The notes beneath the pieces are model-generated. The model worked only from the letters and a program-made list of their open reading frames with translations. It was not told the DNA's origin and made no database searches. A stretch of 64,000 nucleotides of DNA from Clostridium amylolyticum. Lineage in GTDB: Bacteria; Bacillota; Clostridia; Clostridiales; Clostridiaceae. Positions 51,554 to 60,284 of the stretch are shown piece after piece (the stretch's first letter is position 1; the number at the start of each line of letters is the position of its first letter). The DNA lies in assembly GCF_900142075.1 (NCBI RefSeq), contig NZ_FQZO01000009.1, positions 69,929-133,928 of the forward strand. Reading direction: 5' to 3'. The position numbers and the translations under genes were made by a program.

Positions 51554-53575
51554 TTAAAAATATTTTTCTAGGGTATCTTTTATAATATCTTCTTTAACTA
51601 TAAAGGGCAGTGTTATATGGTCGGTTTCTTCCCTAATATTGTTATACTCAATACTTGTGCTTATGGAATTTTCATTTCTAGCCCAAGCTCTTCTAGCTAC
51701 TCCTCCCATAACGTCCCAAAGCATAGCAGATTGAATAATTTCGTCTACTTGATAGCTTCCATCCAGTACAAGACCAAATCCACCATTAATGGATTTACCT
51801 ATACCTACTCCTCCACCATTATGAAGTGCTATAAGACTCATGCCTCTGGCTGCGTTACCAGCAAAACATTGTACAGCCATATCTGCCATAATATTGCTTC
51901 CATCTTTTATATTAGCTGTTTCTCTAAAAGGTGAGTCTGTACCGCTTACGTCATGATGATCTCTACCTAACATTATAGGACCTACTTCTCCATTTCTAAC
52001 CATCTCATTAAACTTCAATGCTATTTTAGTTCGTCCAAAGGCATCTTGATATAGTATCCTAGCCTTAGTCCCTACCACTAGCTTATTTTTTTCTGCATCC
52101 CTAATCCATACATAATTATCTCTATCTTGACCTCTCCTATTTGGGTCTATGCATTCCATAGCTGCCTTATCAGTATTTATCAGATCATCTTCTTTACCAC
52201 TTAGGCATACCCATCTAAAAGGTCCATAACCATAATCAAAAAGCTCAGGTCCCATGATATCCTCTACATAGGAAGGGAATATAAAGCCCTCTTTCTCATC
52301 CATACCATTCTTAGAAATTTCTTTAACTCCAGCATCATAAACAGCCTTCATGAAAGAGTTTCCATAATCAAAGAAGTAAGTTCCTCTATCTACTAGCTCT
52401 TTTATCAATTTAAAATGTACTTTTAATGTTTCATCTACTAATTTACTAAATTTGTCCCTATTAGTTTTTAGAAGTTCTGTCCTTTCTTCAAAGGTTATTC
52501 CTTGAGGACAATATCCACCTTCATATACCGCGTGACAAGAAGTCTGATCTGAAAGCAATGGTACTTTTATATTATTATCCACCGCATATTGTAGTAAATC
52601 CACTATGTTTCCATGGTAAGCTATGGAGGTGGTTTCTTTTTTATTAATATACTCATTAGCAATGTCAAATACTTCTTTTAAGTCGCTGCTAACGTATTGT
52701 ACCCAGCCCTGTTCATGCCTTGTCACTATTCTAGAGTAATCCACTTCTGCAATTATTCCCACTCCTGCGGCAATTTCTATAGCCTTAGGTTGAGCTCCAC
52801 TCATGCCTCCTAGTCCAGAACTTATAAACAAATAACCTTTTAAATCATCATTATCCCCTAGTCCAAACTTTTTTCTGCCTGCGTTTAATAAAGTATTAAA
52901 GGTTCCATGAACTATTCCTTGTGGCCCTATATACATCCATCCACCAGCAGTCATCTGTCCGTAATTTGCTACACCCATCTGCATAGCATAATGCCAGTCC
53001 TGAAGATTGTCGAACATTCCTACCATAAGGGCATTGGTAATAATAACCCTAGGTGCCTCAGGTCTTGATTTAAATAACCCCACTGGATGTCCAGATTCAA
53101 TAACTAAGGTTTGATTTTCAGTTAAATTTTCCAAATACTTTTTAATTAACCTATACTGCATCCAATTTTGGCATACCTGCCCGGTTTCACCATAGGTAAC
53201 GAGTTCATAAGGGTATAAAGCTATTTCAAAATCTAAGTTGTTATCAATCATAACCTGAAAAGCTTTTCCTTCAATACAATTCCCCTTGTATTCATCTATG
53301 GGCTTTCCGTAAATTCTTCCTTCTGGTCTAAATCGGTATCCATATATCCTACCTCTGGTTTTAAGCTCTTCCATGAACTCCTTGGCCATTTCCTCATGAA
53401 ACTCTTCAGGAATATAACGCAAAGCATTTTTTATAGCAATTTCTGTTTGAGACTTATTTAAAGTGAAGCCTCTATCTGGCGCTCTCCTAATTCCATCAAT
53501 GAATTTAGGATATGGTGGCAGCACATCATCTAGCTTTATTCTCATAGCTTCTTTAATTTTATCATTATCTATCAT
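51554..53575 (-). CDS. hutU: Urocanate hydratase
   Basis: Adds water to urocanate to give imidazolonepropionate, with tightly bound NAD. The 673-residue protein has the NAD-binding GGMSGAQPKA segment, the conserved catalytic Cys region DQTSCHAVYEGGYCPQG, and RDHHDVSGTDSPFRET near the C-terminus. It is of the longer clostridial type (about 670 rather than 555 residues). First gene of hutU-ftcD-hutI; histidine ammonia-lyase (hutH) is absent from this cluster. GGGGGG lies before the ATG. Confidence 0.95.
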   Translation of the reverse strand: MIDNDKIKEAMRIKLDDVLPPYPKFIDGIRRAPDRGFTLNKSQTEIAIKNALRYIPEEFHEEMAKEFMEELKTRGRIYGYRFRPEGRIYGKPIDEYKGNCIEGKAFQVMIDNNLDFEIALYPYELVTYGETGQVCQNWMQYRLIKKYLENLTENQTLVIESGHPVGLFKSRPEAPRVIITNALMVGMFDNLQDWHYAMQMGVANYGQMTAGGWMYIGPQGIVHGTFNTLLNAGRKKFGLGDNDDLKGYLFISSGLGGMSGAQPKAIEIAAGVGIIAEVDYSRIVTRHEQGWVQYVSSDLKEVFDIANEYINKKETTSIAYHGNIVDLLQYAVDNNIKVPLLSDQTSCHAVYEGGYCPQGITFEERTELLKTNRDKFSKLVDETLKVHFKLIKELVDRGTYFFDYGNSFMKAVYDAGVKEISKNGMDEKEGFIFPSYVEDIMGPELFDYGYGPFRWVCLSGKEDDLINTDKAAMECIDPNRRGQDRDNYVWIRDAEKNKLVVGTKARILYQDAFGRTKIALKFNEMVRNGEVGPIMLGRDHHDVSGTDSPFRETANIKDGSNIMADMAVQCFAGNAARGMSLIALHNGGGVGIGKSINGGFGLVLDGSYQVDEIIQSAMLWDVMGGVARRAWARNENSISTSIEYNNIREETDHITLPFIVKEDIIKDTLEKYF

Positions 53576-53668
53576 TTAGAACCCCCCTTTATTTATACTT
53601 ATATTGTACCTTTAAACCATAAAATAATCTATATTTTCCCAAACTACCACTTTATTATACTAAACTAA

Positions 53669-53690
53669 AAAGAATGGTTTCCCATTCTTT
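53669..53690 (-). terminator. Terminator after the LytTR gene
   Basis: A 9-bp stem (53669-53677 with 53682-53690) followed on the minus strand by TTTAGTTTAG. It overlaps the stop codon by two bases. Confidence 0.75.
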
Positions 53691-54153
53691 ATATTTCTAA
53701 TATTAATTTTAAATCCTTATAATAGCTTCTGCTCACTGGAACCTTTTCTTCAATGCCTTCCAGCTCTAAAAGATATATTCCATTTACCCAATGAGTAATT
53801 TTATTAACTTTAGTTAAATTTACAATATAGCTTCTATGACATTTCATAAAGGTGTTGCCTTTAAGCCTATTTTCAATAAAGGTTAAGCTTTCTTCACAAG
53901 TATGAGTAGCATTGTAAGTTACTATATTAAGTTCCCTTCCTTTTACATTAATATATAATATATCTTCGTAATTTATAAAATACACAGATCCATCTTTTGA
54001 TATAGGAAGTTTATTTACCCCTAAATTAAAATTTTGTTCTTCCTTTCCCTCAGTGTTAAGCTGAAATTCTTTTATATTTTCATGGTTTTCAATAAATTCT
54101 CTTAAATCCTTTAAAGCGGATTCATCTTTTGCTAAAACTAAAATCTTTTCCAC
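53689..54153 (-). CDS. LytTR-family DNA-binding regulator without receiver domain
   Basis: The 154-residue protein has a short N-terminal part (about 1-50, MEKILVLAKDESALKDLREF) and a LytTR DNA-binding domain (about 55-154) with DILYINVKGRELNIVT, CHRSYIVNLTKVNKI and a final SRSYYKDLK. There is no phospho-receiver, so its signal is unknown. Translation starts at GTG with GAGGGTG upstream. It is divergent from a LiaF-type membrane gene, which such regulators often control. Confidence 0.88.
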   Translation of the reverse strand: MEKILVLAKDESALKDLREFIENHENIKEFQLNTEGKEEQNFNLGVNKLPISKDGSVYFINYEDILYINVKGRELNIVTYNATHTCEESLTFIENRLKGNTFMKCHRSYIVNLTKVNKITHWVNGIYLLELEGIEEKVPVSRSYYKDLKLILEI

Positions 54154-54397
54154 TATAACACCCTCTGTAAATATTTAATAAGTATAACAATGCATTTCTT
54201 TACATAAATATAATAGAATAACTGTAATTTTAATATTAAAAATGGTATTATTATCATATGAATATTTAGATTAATATAATGTTATTATTACTCATTTAAT
54301 GTATCGGTTATAATATACCACTTCTAAATACTTTTATATAAATTTCATGATATTTTATCTAAAAACTACTTTATTAATTACTAAAGGAGGCGTAAAA

Positions 54398-54883
54398 ATG
54401 AAAAAAAATAATATAATTCTAGGAATTGTGTTAATACTCATTGGAATAGCTTATCTTATGAATATAACTTTCCAGGTAAATTATTTTAGCTTTGCCACTC
54501 TATGGCCTATAATATTATTTTTAGTAGGCGTAATGTTTGAATTAAAATTTTTCAGAGATAGAAGCTCCGGAGGAAACCTTATTCCCGGTGGTATTCTTAT
54601 GGTTTTAGGTCTTATTTTTATGTTTGAAAAACTTACAGGTAATAGATTCTCTAACTATATTTGGCCCTTTTATACCCTTTCTGTAGCTGTAGGATTTCTT
54701 CAATACTACCTATTTTATAAAAAAGATAGAGGCATTTTGATACTAGGTCTAATTCTTCTTATAGTATTTATAGTTTCTTTCCTATCCATCTTACTAGAAA
54801 ATATTTTCCCATGGATGTCCGGGAATTTAATCTTCCCACTAATCCTCATAATGGCTGGAATACTGGTAATAGTGAAAAAGTAG
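54398..54883 (+). CDS. LiaF/DUF5668-type membrane protein
   Basis: The 161-residue protein has five or six hydrophobic segments of the LiaF transmembrane type, with short turns such as MNITFQVNYFSFATLWP and FRDRSSGGNLIPGG. It lacks the cytoplasmic C-terminal domain of LiaF. The ATG at 54398 is preceded by AAAGGAGG, so it replaces an in-frame ATG 17 codons earlier that lacks a ribosome site. The divergent LytTR regulator lies 244 bases away. Confidence 0.8.
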   Translation: MKKNNIILGIVLILIGIAYLMNITFQVNYFSFATLWPIILFLVGVMFELKFFRDRSSGGNLIPGGILMVLGLIFMFEKLTGNRFSNYIWPFYTLSVAVGFLQYYLFYKKDRGILILGLILLIVFIVSFLSILLENIFPWMSGNLIFPLILIMAGILVIVKK

Positions 54884-54920
54884 TAGAAGTTAAAAAAATA
54901 TACTATTTTAGAAGGACCTA

Positions 54921-55083
54921 ATTAATTAAGAATTTAGAATTTAAAATGAAGGATAGTTTTTCTGAAAAACATCAGAAAAGCTTACAAAACTATACAAAAC
55001 AAAAAAACTCCCAAGGGAGTTTTTTATTTTGATATATTCAAAGAAACTCTTAGAGTTTCCTCCTTCATTCTCAATTCTAAATT
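54921..55083. repeat. AT-rich inverted-repeat element R5
   Basis: The left end AATTTAGAATTTAAAATGAAGG is mirrored by TCCTTCATTCTCAATTCTAAATT at the right. Modules include TTTTTCTGA...TCAGAAAA (54955-54979), the inverse of the same module in R4 and R6, a hairpin built on AAACTCC-caa-GGGAGTTT and GAAACTC-ttaGAGTTTC. The right end supplies the TAG stop (55077-55079) of the lipid kinase gene. Confidence 0.75.
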
Positions 55084-55961
55084 GCCTCTGGCATTACTAC
55101 TTTTATTCCATGATGGATGATTTCAAAATCTATGTGCTTGTCCTTAATTAACTCTCCATCAATATTGATAACAAATTCTTTAGAACTATTTATAGATACC
55201 TTTTTAGCTTTATAAAATTTAACTTCTTTTATATTCTTATGCTTTCCTTTAATAACCTGGGGAAATAAAAAGAAAATTTTTAATTTTGATACCTTATCTA
55301 TTAAGCATATATCAAATATACCATCAAATACGCTGGAATCGGGAGCGATTTTTATTCCCCCCCCATAGCACTTTCCATTGGCAATGGCAGCGAGTAAAAT
55401 ATCTCTGTTAAATTTCATTTCATCTATAGTTATCTCTGCATGAATGGGGTTAAAATTAAATAGGGTCTTTAGTATCCCTATTATATAAGCTGTAGAACCT
55501 GAAATATACTTTATTTTTTTCATACTTTTAGCATTATAAACCACTTCTGAGTCAAATCCTACTGAAGATATATTGATAAAATATCTATCATTTACCTTAC
55601 CTAAATCCATGTACTTTTCTTTTCCATTAATGGTCTTTAGGAGAATATCTTCATCTTCTTCTGAAACTATGTTTTTTACAAAATCATTACCGCTTCCTGC
55701 AGGTATCACCGCTAAAGAGCTAGTAGATCCTATAATGCCATTTAATACTTCGTTTAATGTACCATCACCACCTATGGCATAAACTCTATAGTCTTCCTTA
55801 GAAGTGTATTCTTTCACAATTTGAGTAGCATGTCCAGGGTGTTCCGTTACCTCTATATGGTACTCATCTTCCATGTCTTGAAATATATTCTTAATTGACT
55901 CCAGATATGATATAGCCTTTCCCTTACCTGCTTCAGGATTTATAATAAATAAATGTTTCAT
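55077..55961 (-). CDS. Diacylglycerol/lipid kinase family protein
   Basis: The 294-residue cytoplasmic kinase has the nucleotide-binding GGDGTLNEVLNG motif (about 65-76) and PAGSGNDFVKN (about 86-96), both characteristic of the DagK/YegS group, plus the C-terminal beta domain with FVINIDGELIKD. It is likely to phosphorylate diacylglycerol for lipid turnover, which would fit the LtaS-type enzyme nearby, since LtaS releases diacylglycerol. The final codons lie in repeat R5. Confidence 0.9.
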   Translation of the reverse strand: MKHLFIINPEAGKGKAISYLESIKNIFQDMEDEYHIEVTEHPGHATQIVKEYTSKEDYRVYAIGGDGTLNEVLNGIIGSTSSLAVIPAGSGNDFVKNIVSEEDEDILLKTINGKEKYMDLGKVNDRYFINISSVGFDSEVVYNAKSMKKIKYISGSTAYIIGILKTLFNFNPIHAEITIDEMKFNRDILLAAIANGKCYGGGIKIAPDSSVFDGIFDICLIDKVSKLKIFFLFPQVIKGKHKNIKEVKFYKAKKVSINSSKEFVINIDGELIKDKHIDFEIIHHGIKVVMPEAI

Positions 55962-56051
55962 ATATTACCTCTCTTGTGCATTCACAGTTAATTGATTATT
56001 AATTATATCATAGAAGTGATTTTAATAGAATATTAGATATAATAAAAAAAG

Positions 56052-56066
56052 CTCTCAAAATGAGAG
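56052..56066 (-). terminator. Terminator after yedF
   Basis: A 6-bp stem CTCTCA/TGAGAG (56052-56057 with 56061-56066) extended by G-C and A-T pairs is followed on the minus strand by CTTTTTTTATT. Confidence 0.75.
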
Positions 56067-56075
56067 ACTTCTTTA

Positions 56076-56654
56076 TTATATCTTTATAGTCTTTGCAGCT
56101 TTATTCATTTCGTCTACTATAGAGTACATATTAGATATATCACCTATAACTAATTTATCCTTAAGTCCATAAAAGTCTAGACATGTACCGCAACTAGTAA
56201 TTTTACTCCCTTTATCCTTTAACTTATTTAACCCTTCTAGGCAGTTAGAACCTTCTACTGTGAGCTTAACCCCAGCATTCATAAAAATAATGTTTTCTGG
56301 CACCACATCATTTTCAGAAAGAGCAAATATATAGCTTTTCATTAGGGTAATACCTAGGTCATCTTCTCCTTCCCCTAATTTATCTGATGTAATAACTATA
56401 GTTAAACTATCATCAAAACTCATAGGTGCACATTTGATACTGTCATCTTTAACTATTTCAATATGATAGTTTCCATCCTTCTCTAAAACACTGCTGCTGA
56501 AACCTTTGCTAGCAGCAAACTTCCTCACATTATTCTTTGATACTTCATTATCAACTATTACTTCTGCACTACCATTATCTAAGGTATCAAAATACTTTTT
56601 GGTGTTTATCACTGGCTGAGGACATAATAATCCTCTGCAATCAATTATATGCAT
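56076..56654 (-). CDS. yedF: YedF-family sulfurtransferase-like selenium metabolism protein
   Basis: The 192-residue protein joins an N-terminal TusA-type domain, with the catalytic motif DCRGLLCPQP (Cys11), to a DsrE-like C-terminal domain (about 85-192) with KITSCGTCLDFYG. In many anaerobes this fusion is linked to selenium use and lies near selD or selAB; none are adjacent here, so a selenium role is by family only. GGGAGG precedes the ATG. Confidence 0.92.
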   Translation of the reverse strand: MHIIDCRGLLCPQPVINTKKYFDTLDNGSAEVIVDNEVSKNNVRKFAASKGFSSSVLEKDGNYHIEIVKDDSIKCAPMSFDDSLTIVITSDKLGEGEDDLGITLMKSYIFALSENDVVPENIIFMNAGVKLTVEGSNCLEGLNKLKDKGSKITSCGTCLDFYGLKDKLVIGDISNMYSIVDEMNKAAKTIKI

Positions 56655-56778
56655 TTGTAATCCTCCCTTTAAAAATCTATTTCAATAAAACAATTATAAC
56701 ACTTTCATATAAACTACTTATATTTGATTTATCTATAAATAAACATCTATCTATAAGTACTTATAATATACTATGCTA

Positions 56779-56808
56779 TTGACAAAGAAACCCTTCTTTC
56801 AATATATA
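56779..56808 (+). promoter_or_regulatory. Sigma-A-type promoter of the LtaS-type gene
   Basis: Perfect TTGACA, 18 bases, TATATA, ending 73 bases before the ATG. A second weaker candidate (TTGATT, 17 bases, TATTAT) lies downstream at about 56815. Confidence 0.55.
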
Positions 56809-56881
56809 TAACAATTGATTTATCTCTACAGTTATAATATTATAGTTTTAGCGACTTACTAACTAAAAGGAGATTTAATAA

Positions 56882-58711
56882 ATGGACAAGTTATTAAAAA
56901 GAATTAAAGATATAAATAAAACAAATGCATTTTTTTATATTATTACACTTTTGGCTTTATTATATAAGACCATTATACTTCATAGCTTTATAATGAATAA
57001 AAACCCATATGCTTTAGATTTATACAAAGGTTATAGCAATTCTCAGCCCTTTATGCGATTTTATATAGGCTTTGCCTTAATTTTATTAAGCTTTTCCTTT
57101 ATATTTAAAAATTATGGTAGAAGGCTATATCTATTATTAGCAAATATTTTTATCACCTTAATTTTATTTTTAGACCTTTGGTATTTTAGAGGTTTTTTTA
57201 CACTGCCCTCCATTACCGTTATTACTCAAACAGCAAATTTAGAAAATCTTTCTGGCAGTGTTCTTTCTTTGATAAGTTCTTACGATATTTTACTTATTAT
57301 AGACTTAATTATACTTCTAATAGTTTTTATATTAACCTTAAAGGATAAAAAAACAGAAAAGAGAAATTTAGGTGCTTTTATAACCACCTTTTTAATCCCA
57401 TTTTTACTTATTGCATATATACCTTTTTCTGCTAATGTACTTAAAAGATCCGTTAAGTATGACTATGTATTTAGCAACTACGATCCCACACAAACATCTC
57501 AGTTTTTATCACCTTTAGGATATCATATTTTAGATGTTTATACTGTATATAAGGATTCAAAGCCATATATACTAAGTAAGGAAGAAAAATCATCCATAGA
57601 TGAATGGTTTTTAAAGAAAGCAGAAAACAATCCTGATAATAATTATAAGTCACTATTCAAAGGAAAAAATCTTTTAATAATTCAAGTGGAATCCTTTGAG
57701 AACTTTGCTATAAATGAAAAAGTAGATGGTGCGGAGATAACTCCCAATATCAATAGATTACTTAAAAATTCTATATATTTTCCTAATATTCATGATCAGG
57801 TAAATGAAGGTAATAGTTCAGATTCAGACTTGATAATAAATACCTCTACCTTTCCTATAAGAAAAGGAAGTACATTCTTCAGGTATCCTAACACAAGTTA
57901 TAATTCTATGCCTAATTTATTGGAAGAACTTGGATATTCCTCAACTTCTCTTCATCCAGATAAAGGCTCTTATTGGAATTATGCTGCGGGTTTAAAAGGA
58001 ATTGGCTTTGATAACTTCATAGATTATTTTCATTATAATGACACAGAAACCATAGGAGTGGGTATGAGTGATGGCATATTCTTACCACAAACTGCAGAAA
58101 AGATAAAAAGCTTGAAAAAGCCCTTTTATGCTCACACAGTAACACTAACTAGCCACGGTCCCTTTGAAATACCTGATAAATATAAAGATCTGAAGTTCAC
58201 AAGTGAATTAAAGAATAATATATTAGGGGACTACTTCCAATCATTACATTATACAGATAAGCATATTGGTGAATTCTTAAATTCCTTAGATGCTTCTGGT
58301 ATATTAGATAATACAGTAGTGGTAATCACAGGGGATCATAGAGGGGTACACAAATATTATAATGATAAGCTTGCTCAATTAAAAAATCCTAAGGAAAATT
58401 GGTTGGATAACGAAAATCAAACCCTTCCATTAATCATTTATAGTAAAGATTTAAATGCTCCTGTAAAAAATGATGTGATAGGTGGACAAGTAGATATAAT
58501 GCCAACATTGTGTTACCTTATGGGCGTAGAAGAAAATAAATATGTAAACTCAGTTATGGGTAGAAACCTTTTGAAAACTAATAAGTCTTTTGCCTTAACC
58601 AATAATGGTATATTATCCAATAAGGATTTAACTAAAGATGAAACAGATGAAATAAAAAAAGGCTTTGATATATCTGATAAAGTAATAAAAAGCAACTATT
58701 TTAAAAAATAA
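56882..58711 (+). CDS. LtaS-type glycerol phosphate polymerase / sulfatase family protein
   Basis: A membrane protein of 609 residues: five membrane helices in the first 190 residues, then a sulfatase-type outside domain. Metal and catalytic residues are Glu in IIQVESFENF, a nucleophile position in EGNSSDSDLI, and GDHRG near the C-terminus (VVVITGDHRGVH). LtaS of staphylococci and bacilli has Thr at the nucleophile position; here the motif reads Ser. It could make polyglycerolphosphate or modify another polymer. AAAAGGAG precedes the ATG. Confidence 0.88.
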   Translation: MDKLLKRIKDINKTNAFFYIITLLALLYKTIILHSFIMNKNPYALDLYKGYSNSQPFMRFYIGFALILLSFSFIFKNYGRRLYLLLANIFITLILFLDLWYFRGFFTLPSITVITQTANLENLSGSVLSLISSYDILLIIDLIILLIVFILTLKDKKTEKRNLGAFITTFLIPFLLIAYIPFSANVLKRSVKYDYVFSNYDPTQTSQFLSPLGYHILDVYTVYKDSKPYILSKEEKSSIDEWFLKKAENNPDNNYKSLFKGKNLLIIQVESFENFAINEKVDGAEITPNINRLLKNSIYFPNIHDQVNEGNSSDSDLIINTSTFPIRKGSTFFRYPNTSYNSMPNLLEELGYSSTSLHPDKGSYWNYAAGLKGIGFDNFIDYFHYNDTETIGVGMSDGIFLPQTAEKIKSLKKPFYAHTVTLTSHGPFEIPDKYKDLKFTSELKNNILGDYFQSLHYTDKHIGEFLNSLDASGILDNTVVVITGDHRGVHKYYNDKLAQLKNPKENWLDNENQTLPLIIYSKDLNAPVKNDVIGGQVDIMPTLCYLMGVEENKYVNSVMGRNLLKTNKSFALTNNGILSNKDLTKDETDEIKKGFDISDKVIKSNYFKK

Positions 58712-58712
58712 A

Positions 58713-58745
58713 AAAAACTCTAAAGGGATTCCCTTTAGAGTTTTT
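58713..58745. terminator. Bidirectional terminator
   Basis: A 15-bp perfect stem (58713-58727 with 58731-58745) with A-tract and T-tract on either side, between convergent genes. Confidence 0.9.
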
Positions 58746-60258
58746 AATTTACTATTTTTCCAATTTCCTTAACAACTTTATACCACTTTTGAGTTTCATC
58801 GCCCTTTGCCCACTGAGCCATAACCACTTTTTCTTTAGGATCTATATTTATACTTCTTACCGGGCTTTCAGCTAGCTCTCCTTTGCTTATTTCATAAACT
58901 AATATTTCTGAATCTAAAAATATCAAAGCGAAGTCTTGATTAGGAGAGGTATAAGCATCTATGGCTTCTGGCACTATGTCTTTAATTTTACTCCAGGTAA
59001 CATATAGATTATCATAATTAACCAGTTTAGAAGGAGGAATCATATTTATATCGTAATCTAAATATTTATCGGAATATTCAGGTGACAATGAATTTATTCT
59101 TCCTTTTAATATCCAATGACCATTTCTTCTAGATACAGTAAAGCTATTTTCTTTTGGGTTTTCTTCCAATACCTCTCTTAATTCTCTATTTGTTGAGGTT
59201 AAAGCTGCGGCAGCAGATTGATCCATGGATATTTTCCCTGCCTGTCCTATAATATCAGATATCTTAATTCCCTCTCCTAAGGTTACATTATCTAAAGGTA
59301 TAACCCTTATATGAGGAATATTAGGATTTTCTTCAGAATAATCAATAATTTCAGCAGTTACATAATCATTGCCAGCAAACATAACATTAATAATTCTATT
59401 ATTTTCATTAACAAGAATATTTTGATCTTCTATAGTTTTTGTATTTTGTTCAGAATCTTGGTTGTTAGGTGCACTATTATCATCAAAAATGGGGTTAGCA
59501 ACTATCCTCTCTTTTACCAAGTTATTTTCTGTATTTTTCTTTACTTCCACATTCCAGAAGCCTCTTCCTCGAGGAATAACTAAATTAGGCATCTCATAGA
59601 TATAATCAAAGTTATTATCTTCTGAAGATATCCATAAAGTTCTATAATCAAGTTGATGTTTCTTACTACTTGTAGTTTCTCTCTCCTTTTTAAGTCCAAT
59701 AAGTACTCCAGAAGATGTTTTTTGTACTTGTAAACTTTTATTCACTTTAGCACTAAAGCCCAAATTCTTATTTTTAGGTTCTTCATCTGAAGTCTTGGTG
59801 AGATATAAAAATGCCCCTTCCATATACATGAGTCCTGTAGTATCATCTATTCTAATAAACTCATAAAATAATTTATCTGAAGAGTAAATAGTGATAATAT
59901 CCATCAAATCCATATCAATACCCAAGTTTTTAGGATTAATTTTATAAAAATATACAAAATAATAGGATGAAGTACTTTTTCTCATTTTATACTGTGGATT
60001 TAGAACTACCTCCTCATGAAAGAGAGCTATATTTTGTCCAAATTTAGCTTCTTTACCTATCATATTATCAAGAGAGGTTTTATTAGCAATCTTGTCATTT
60101 ACTATTTTATATTTGGTTATTTTCCAAGTACCCTTTATGGGTACTTTCGCATTTTTAGGAGAAGATATCATATCTCCACCTTGAATACCAATGTTATTAC
60201 AACCAGTTATAAATATCGATAATAATAATATTGTTATAAATGATAATTTATATTTCAT
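58744..60258 (-). CDS. Lipoprotein encoded in a two-component operon
   Basis: I do not recognise a named family. The 504-residue protein has a lipoprotein signal ending in FITGC (Cys20). The rest is a secreted domain rich in beta-strands without membrane segments, with a lower-complexity linker (about 265-300, DSEQNTKTIEDQNILVNE) separating N- and C-terminal parts. The final part (SKIKDIVPEAIDAYTSPNQD, then ILVYEISKGELA and AQWAKGDETQKWYK) resembles a lipoprotein beta-domain that reads out a wall or stress state. It follows the histidine kinase gene by 26 bases on the same strand, which suggests it is part of the regulatory unit. Confidence 0.75.
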   Translation of the reverse strand: MKYKLSFITILLLSIFITGCNNIGIQGGDMISSPKNAKVPIKGTWKITKYKIVNDKIANKTSLDNMIGKEAKFGQNIALFHEEVVLNPQYKMRKSTSSYYFVYFYKINPKNLGIDMDLMDIITIYSSDKLFYEFIRIDDTTGLMYMEGAFLYLTKTSDEEPKNKNLGFSAKVNKSLQVQKTSSGVLIGLKKERETTSSKKHQLDYRTLWISSEDNNFDYIYEMPNLVIPRGRGFWNVEVKKNTENNLVKERIVANPIFDDNSAPNNQDSEQNTKTIEDQNILVNENNRIINVMFAGNDYVTAEIIDYSEENPNIPHIRVIPLDNVTLGEGIKISDIIGQAGKISMDQSAAAALTSTNRELREVLEENPKENSFTVSRRNGHWILKGRINSLSPEYSDKYLDYDINMIPPSKLVNYDNLYVTWSKIKDIVPEAIDAYTSPNQDFALIFLDSEILVYEISKGELAESPVRSINIDPKEKVVMAQWAKGDETQKWYKVVKEIGKIVN

Positions 60259-60284
60259 TGAAATTAAACTCCTAATTCATAATG

